A stretch of DNA of 64,000 nucleotides, from assembly GCA_009746045.1 (NCBI GenBank), contig RPFO01000231.1, positions 2,221,900-2,285,899 of the forward strand. Reading direction: 5' to 3'. Numbering within the stretch: the first letter of the stretch is position 1; every line of letters begins with the position of its first letter. The notes beneath the pieces are model-generated. The model was given only the letters and a program-made list of their open reading frames with translations. It was not told the origin of the DNA and did not search any database. The translations under genes were made by a program, and so were the position numbers. Shown here in pieces: positions 61,120-64,000 of the stretch. Origin of the DNA: Mesostigma viride. Its lineage: Eukaryota > Streptophyta > Mesostigmatophyceae > Mesostigmatales > Mesostigmataceae.

Positions 61120-62105
61120 ATTATGGCGAGCAAACGCTCCTCCGCGTAACGCAGCCTGGCGGCTGCGCTAAGCCCTGAAGATACGTCTGCAGCTCCCCGG
61201 CTGCAGCTTCGCCCTCCAGCCCTGAAGGCAGCGGCGCCGCTAGCGAAGCACTAGTGGACGTCCCGGCCCCCGGGCTCGCCTCGCCAGCAGCGTCGCCTGA
61301 GCCCAAGCGCAGTCGCCCTGCCGAGCCGCGCTGGGAAGAGGACGTCTTTGACGCCAGCCAGCCCGGCTTCTTTGACACGCTCAATCACGACCGATTTGTG
61401 TGCGTGTTTTGGGGATCGCACGCAGGCCTCGCTTATTGAACTGCGCAAGCAGCTCTTGAATCCACCAGGGTTGCCTCTGTGATGCCTTCCTCAAGAGGCG
61501 CCCATATGAATACATCTTCACCGCCCCCCGCCCGGCCAAACTGCAGATATACGCCCTCTAATTCTCACTCCTTAGACGGTCCATCGAGGAGCTCTGGCCC
61601 CCCGCCCCCCTCACCACCACCTTGACCGAGGCCTCCATCCGCTCCATCCTCAAGGAGGCCCTCGCATAGATAGCACGTGACTCCCCTCGCTGCCGATGTG
61701 GCAGCACTGCCAGGGCAGCACGCTGGCTGCCGAGCCATCCCCCTCCTCTCCACCGGCATCTCCACTGCCAAGTCTACCCTCCTCGCCTCCGATCCACCGC
61801 ACCCCCCCCCCGACCACCGACGCCGGCCACCGCCCTGCTCCGCGACATATCGACCAGCGCCTCAAGGACAACGCCATCGCCATTGAGTGCCTGCACAACA
61901 TCGCAGGCCTCACCGCCCAGGCGGTGAAGGACATTGCCGCCAAGCCAGCCCCCGCTGGCCCGGCAGGCGATGCTCCTCCCCCCCAGACCTGGGCGGACAT
62001 GCTGAAGCAACACACCACCTCCACCACCTCCGCCGTCGCAGCACAGCTCCAGCAGCAGACGCTCGACCTCCGCGAGGAGGCCGAGCTCGACAAGCGCAGC
62101 CTTGA
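61120..62105 (+). pseudogene. LINE ORF1-like remnant, interrupted by a transposon
   Basis: Degraded ORF1 start (ATGGCGAGCAAACGCTCC at 61122, then a stop). Scattered frames include TSFTPASPASLTR-like text and 61.7-62.1 kb HIDQRLKDNAIAIECLHNIA, MLKQHTTSTTSAVAAQLQQQ. The helical segment matches the ORF1 at 45984-46673 (DIDQRLKDSAIAIACLQTK). The frame is broken at 62106 by the TTAA-flanked element and resumes at 63952. Confidence 0.7.
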
Positions 62106-63947
62106 CCCGTGTTTTTTTACAACGCGATACATCGCGTTGTAGGGTTAGAACGCGATGCATCGCGTTGTAATCTGACCCGTGGCAAATATGCGAGTTTTGG
62201 TCTGAAACTGTCAACAAAGGTCAGAAACATCTCATAGAATTCAAGAAAAAATCCTGGTATATTTGGTATGTTTTTTGTGACAGCTGCAAACAAATATTAA
62301 ATTAAATTAAATTAAATTATAACATGCCTCCGTGGGGAGGTCATGTAGCACATATTTCATGATGGATGGGGTGGAGGAAGCCGCGTAAGCGAACTATATA
62401 AACAAATATGTACCACTGAAATCAGTCATTTTCGCGGGACGAAGGTGAAGACGACGGCGATGGCGGCAGGTAGATCGCCAGTTTTCGCGCGAATTTCAGT
62501 GGCTGTTGGGTGGCACGACCATGATGCATGATGCGTTCAAAGGTTGATAATTAGGTTTCTACGAGTTTGTTGAGGTACTGGGGCAAAGGAAACGTAGTTT
62601 TTTCCAGTTTCTCACCCAACTTTCATGCGGAAACCCTGGAAACCGGCATACATATTATTACGTCAAGACTCGGGTCTGCTGCGGCACCATGCTTGGTATT
62701 TCCATGGTGTTTCGACTTCTTAACACATGTTGTTTATTCATTCCGAACGCCCGGACTCTCGGCTAAACCGAGATTTGTGCAGACTTTTATTGGGTAGCTC
62801 CGGGCATGATGGTGCCTGCAAATAGCGTAAGGCGTGACCGTGGCTATTGCTACGGTATGCTGTATTTTCCTGGAAATGGCCTATGCCACCTGCTCAATAG
62901 TGCTTGCAGGCGTAAGTATATCGTGTTTCTACCTAGTTTCTTCCAGTTTTCCACTTATTTCTACCGACCTCTGCCCAGCCTCTCTAAGACCGCCATCCTA
63001 CTCGACGTTGCTTGCATGTCAGCCATAGCAGGTTGCAGTTGTGCAGTATTTAGGTGCTGTATACGTCGTCAAGCCGTGCATATATCGTGAGGATTGGATG
63101 TTGATGGTTTATACTGCGTTGATTGTGCAAGAAGATCAGCTAGGTGCCCATAATTATGGTGTATAATCATGTGTTGTTAGCATCTTGCCACCATTTGCTA
63201 GCATGCATTCCAGCGTCATCTTTGCCTGCATGTAAGCTCATGGATCACTCAACCTATCCAAGCCTTTCATTACACGTGCCTCTTTCTTTCAGTATTGCAC
63301 GCGTTATGGAATGAAAACCCAGCACCTCCGTTCCCACGAGGCATCATTGTGCTCAACACGTTGTGAGAGTGGATGATGCTTTGGCTATGGCTGCCTGATT
63401 CAGTCATATTAGGTCATCCAGTCATGATGTTTGATGCATGTTTGATGCTGTATAACTTATACAACACCTATTTTCAACGTTTTGACCCTCCAAGCTCACT
63501 ATGGCCCCGTTTATGGGGCTCGTGTCGTTGCGTCATGTTGTGAAGGGCTCTCATTTTTCCCACTGCGTTGTACTGCGTTGTAACTGTGATGCTAATGAAA
63601 AATAGCTCCAGTAGCCCAATGGGCCTGAGTTTTGCTCCACAAAGCCTGCATATGTTGCCCATAGCTCGTGCAAGAAGCCAGATTTTTTTCATGAACCATT
63701 TGTGAATAAGCACATGACTTGTGACCTAGGGTCAACAAATCGCGGTCATGGTCAGACCCCCCTGTATTCAAACCAGTGTATCTCTCTAATGAATTAGCAT
63801 GTTGTAGGTCTGACTAGCTCAAAAAAACTTTGATTTATTATGGGCTTTCAGGAAAGTATATACATGACCATGAAAAAAAATTTTCCTTAGGTGCTATACG
63901 CGTTCTAAAAAAAGCTTACAACGCGATATATCGCGTTCTAACACGGG
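62106..63947. mobile_element. 1.84-kb TTAA-flanked, piggyBac-like non-autonomous element
   Basis: The left end TTGA|CCCGTGTT and the right end AACACGGG|TTAA give inverted termini CCCGTGTT and a TTAA-type duplication (one copy mutated to TTGA). Behind each terminus are palindromes: ACAACGCGATACATCGCGTT (62119), AGAACGCGATGCATCGCGTT (62147) and ACAACGCGATATATCGCGTT (63918). No frame above about 94 codons and no transposase domain. The interior includes (AAATT)n and a family C scrap (62318-62350). Confidence 0.7.
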
Positions 63948-63951
63948 TTAA

Positions 63952-64000
63952 CGTCATCGTCAAGAACTTCGACCTGGTGGAAGGTGAGAACTCCGTGAAG
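63952..64000 (+). pseudogene. Continuation of LINE ORF1 after the inserted element
   Basis: VIVKNFDLVEGENSVK matches VIVENFDMEEGENSEK of the 45984-46673 ORF1. It continues past the window end. Confidence 0.75.

Overview
The window looks like nuclear DNA of a unicellular eukaryote, most probably a marine green alga. It has canonical GT-AG introns full of microsatellites, degraded non-LTR retrotransposons with YADD-type reverse transcriptase, several inverted-repeat DNA elements, and an embedded block of compact giant-virus-like genes. The mix reminds me of prasinophyte (pyramimonadophyte) genomes, but nothing here fixes the species.

Layout. (1) 1-16.8 kb is one host gene on the + strand. Its ten visible exons are in consistent phase and end in a stop at 16779-16781; the 5' end lies outside the window. 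It encodes two tandem bacterial-type amino-acid-binding modules (AapJ-like, SBP_bac_3 class), then a Pro-rich linker and a hydrophobic C-terminal tail like a GPI signal or membrane anchor. Many of its introns consist largely of decayed copies of the adjoining exon end, with the splice site included. The last large intron also carries a dead LINE. (2) 16.8-21.3 kb is host intergenic DNA with LINE 3' ends. (3) 21.4-39.5 kb is a dense, GC-rich, mostly intronless block resembling an endogenous nucleocytoplasmic large DNA virus. It holds KilA-N/Bro-N-like coiled-coil proteins, two HNH-type proteins, a MYND finger, a cysteine desulfurase, a late-transcription-factor-like zinc protein, a T7-gp2.5-like ssDNA-binding protein, a SET-domain protein and a Pro-rich putative structural protein. 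A roughly 7.4-kb inversion has split the desulfurase gene: its last codons lie at 22036-22122 on the opposite strand. No capsid or polymerase gene is visible, so the insertion is partial or belongs to an unfamiliar lineage.

(4) 39.5-52.2 kb is a retrotransposon graveyard with ORF1-like, APE-endonuclease, RT and nuclease-like pieces. Inserted in it is an element at 47395-48537 with 162-bp inverted termini and four copies of a perfect 76-bp palindrome; its 5-bp target duplication can be confirmed against an empty site in the same window. (5) 52.3-57.9 kb holds GC-rich and CCCT microsatellites, AT-rich DNA and an intact intronless bacterial-type GH172/DUF2961 gene. (6) 57.9-64 kb is more LINE debris, including a fold-back of LINE 3' ends, and a 1.84-kb TTAA-flanked piggyBac-like non-autonomous element sitting inside a LINE ORF1.

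Functionally, the first gene suggests surface or vacuolar amino-acid capture using a bacterial binding protein, and the GH172 gene suggests bacterial-type fructan or arabinan breakdown. Both would suit a mixotroph, but that is inference. The viral block carries replication (SSB), transcription (zinc factors, SET) and sulfur-metabolism functions.
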